This document shows positions 63,740 through 64,000 of a stretch of DNA of 64,000 bases, one piece after another. Made by a program: the position numbers and the translations under genes. The stretch is taken from assembly GCF_000425885.1 (NCBI RefSeq), contig NZ_AUEH01000013.1, positions 1 through 64,000 of the forward strand. Reading direction: 5' to 3'. This DNA is from Schleiferilactobacillus harbinensis DSM 16991. GTDB lineage: Bacteria > Bacillota > Bacilli > Lactobacillales > Lactobacillaceae. Numbering within the stretch: position 1 is the stretch's first letter; each line of letters opens with the position of its first letter. The notes under the pieces were generated by a model. That model saw only the letters and a program-made list of their open reading frames with translations, was not told the origin of the DNA and did no database searches.

Positions 63740-64000
63740 ATGCACTCATTCAATTACATGCGCCGCCAACCGCTGCGCTTACTGTTTTACCTGATCATTG
63801 TTCCCATCGCCGCCCTCTCGGAAGTGGGCCTATCCTGGGTCTTGCAGGTGATCACGGACGTGGTTACCGGCAAGCAGCATTTTGACTATGCCTGGCTGTG
63901 TGCCGGCATTCTCCTATACATTATTGCCCGGGCTCTGCTCAGCTTTGCCCAGAGTTTCCAGCGTTCCCGCCTGCTGGCCAACGGTAGCCGCATGCTGCGC
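63740..64000 (+). CDS. ABC exporter, N-terminal part (runs off the window)
   Basis: Eighty-seven codons from the ATG at 63740, with a strong GGGGAGGA site, encode the first two transmembrane segments of a half-size ABC exporter (LLFYLIIVPIAALSEVGLSWVLQVITDVV; WLCAGILLYIIARALLSFAQSF). The style matches the exporter at 26736-28352. The rest, including the ATPase domain, lies beyond the right edge, so the family call rests on the transmembrane part only. Confidence 0.75.
   Translation, partial: MHSFNYMRRQPLRLLFYLIIVPIAALSEVGLSWVLQVITDVVTGKQHFDYAWLCAGILLYIIARALLSFAQSFQRSRLLANGSRMLR

Overview
The window is a stretch of chromosome from a high-GC member of the Lactobacillaceae. The 5' end of a 16S rRNA gene runs off the left edge on the minus strand, with a lactobacilli-type V1 region. 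Gene content (PepF, L-LDH, LuxS, PTS systems, Rgg and LCP proteins, many glycosidases) and strong AGGAGG-type ribosome binding sites agree. A Schleiferilactobacillus or Lacticaseibacillus-like species is plausible, but this was not tested by alignment.

Layout. 1-0.6 kb: 16S start, rrn leader and two tandem rrn promoters. 0.6-2.6 kb: small unknown protein and an ABC-F ATPase. 2.6-3.5 kb: no protein gene, but a complete transcription unit for a large structured RNA of about 830 nt, read leftward, with its own promoter, a long helix joining its two ends, and an intrinsic terminator. This is the most interesting object here; size, ornateness and host suggest the GOLLD/ROOL type of giant RNA. 3.5-10.6 kb: small membrane protein, amino-acid permease, LCP protein, PepF, a frameshifted DUF960 gene, Mn/Zn ABC transporter. 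10.7-19.2 kb: L-LDH, then a trehalose-type locus (TreR-like repressor with an operator inside its promoter, glucose-type EIIA, EIIBC, a HAD phosphatase, a GH65 phosphorylase). 19.3-26.7 kb: YhhN protein, CBS-domain membrane protein, SstT, GH1 phospho-beta-glucosidase, a frameshifted aldo/keto reductase, and a T-box leader in front of a DUF62 (SAM hydrolase-type) gene. 26.7-38.2 kb: ABC exporter, Rgg regulator, nitroreductase, GH78 rhamnosidase, luxS, SDR, L-ribulose-5-P 4-epimerase, ANT(6)-like protein, MgsA and a decayed GH59-like gene. 38.3-45.3 kb: beta-glucuronidase with a LacI-type repressor and operators, GH31, nucleoside hydrolase. 45.6-51.2 kb: a Pot-type ABC importer followed by adenine deaminase, with a PurBox-like site upstream. 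51.3-64 kb: AKR remnant, ROK regulator, AraC regulator divergent from GH42 beta-galactosidase, a pRiA4b ORF-3-domain protein with an Asp8 tail, the fruRKA operon, an MFS transporter and the start of an ABC exporter.

The genes describe a plant- or host-glycan user (glucosides, rhamnosides, glucuronides, galactosides, trehalose, fructose) with purine salvage. Catabolite control is suggested by cre-like sites at ldh, GH42 and fru. A family of palindromic intergenic repeats (GTGCCAATGC...GCATTGGCAC) occurs five times in different states. At least four genes are broken or truncated. No CRISPR array, tRNA, IS transposase or prophage module was seen.
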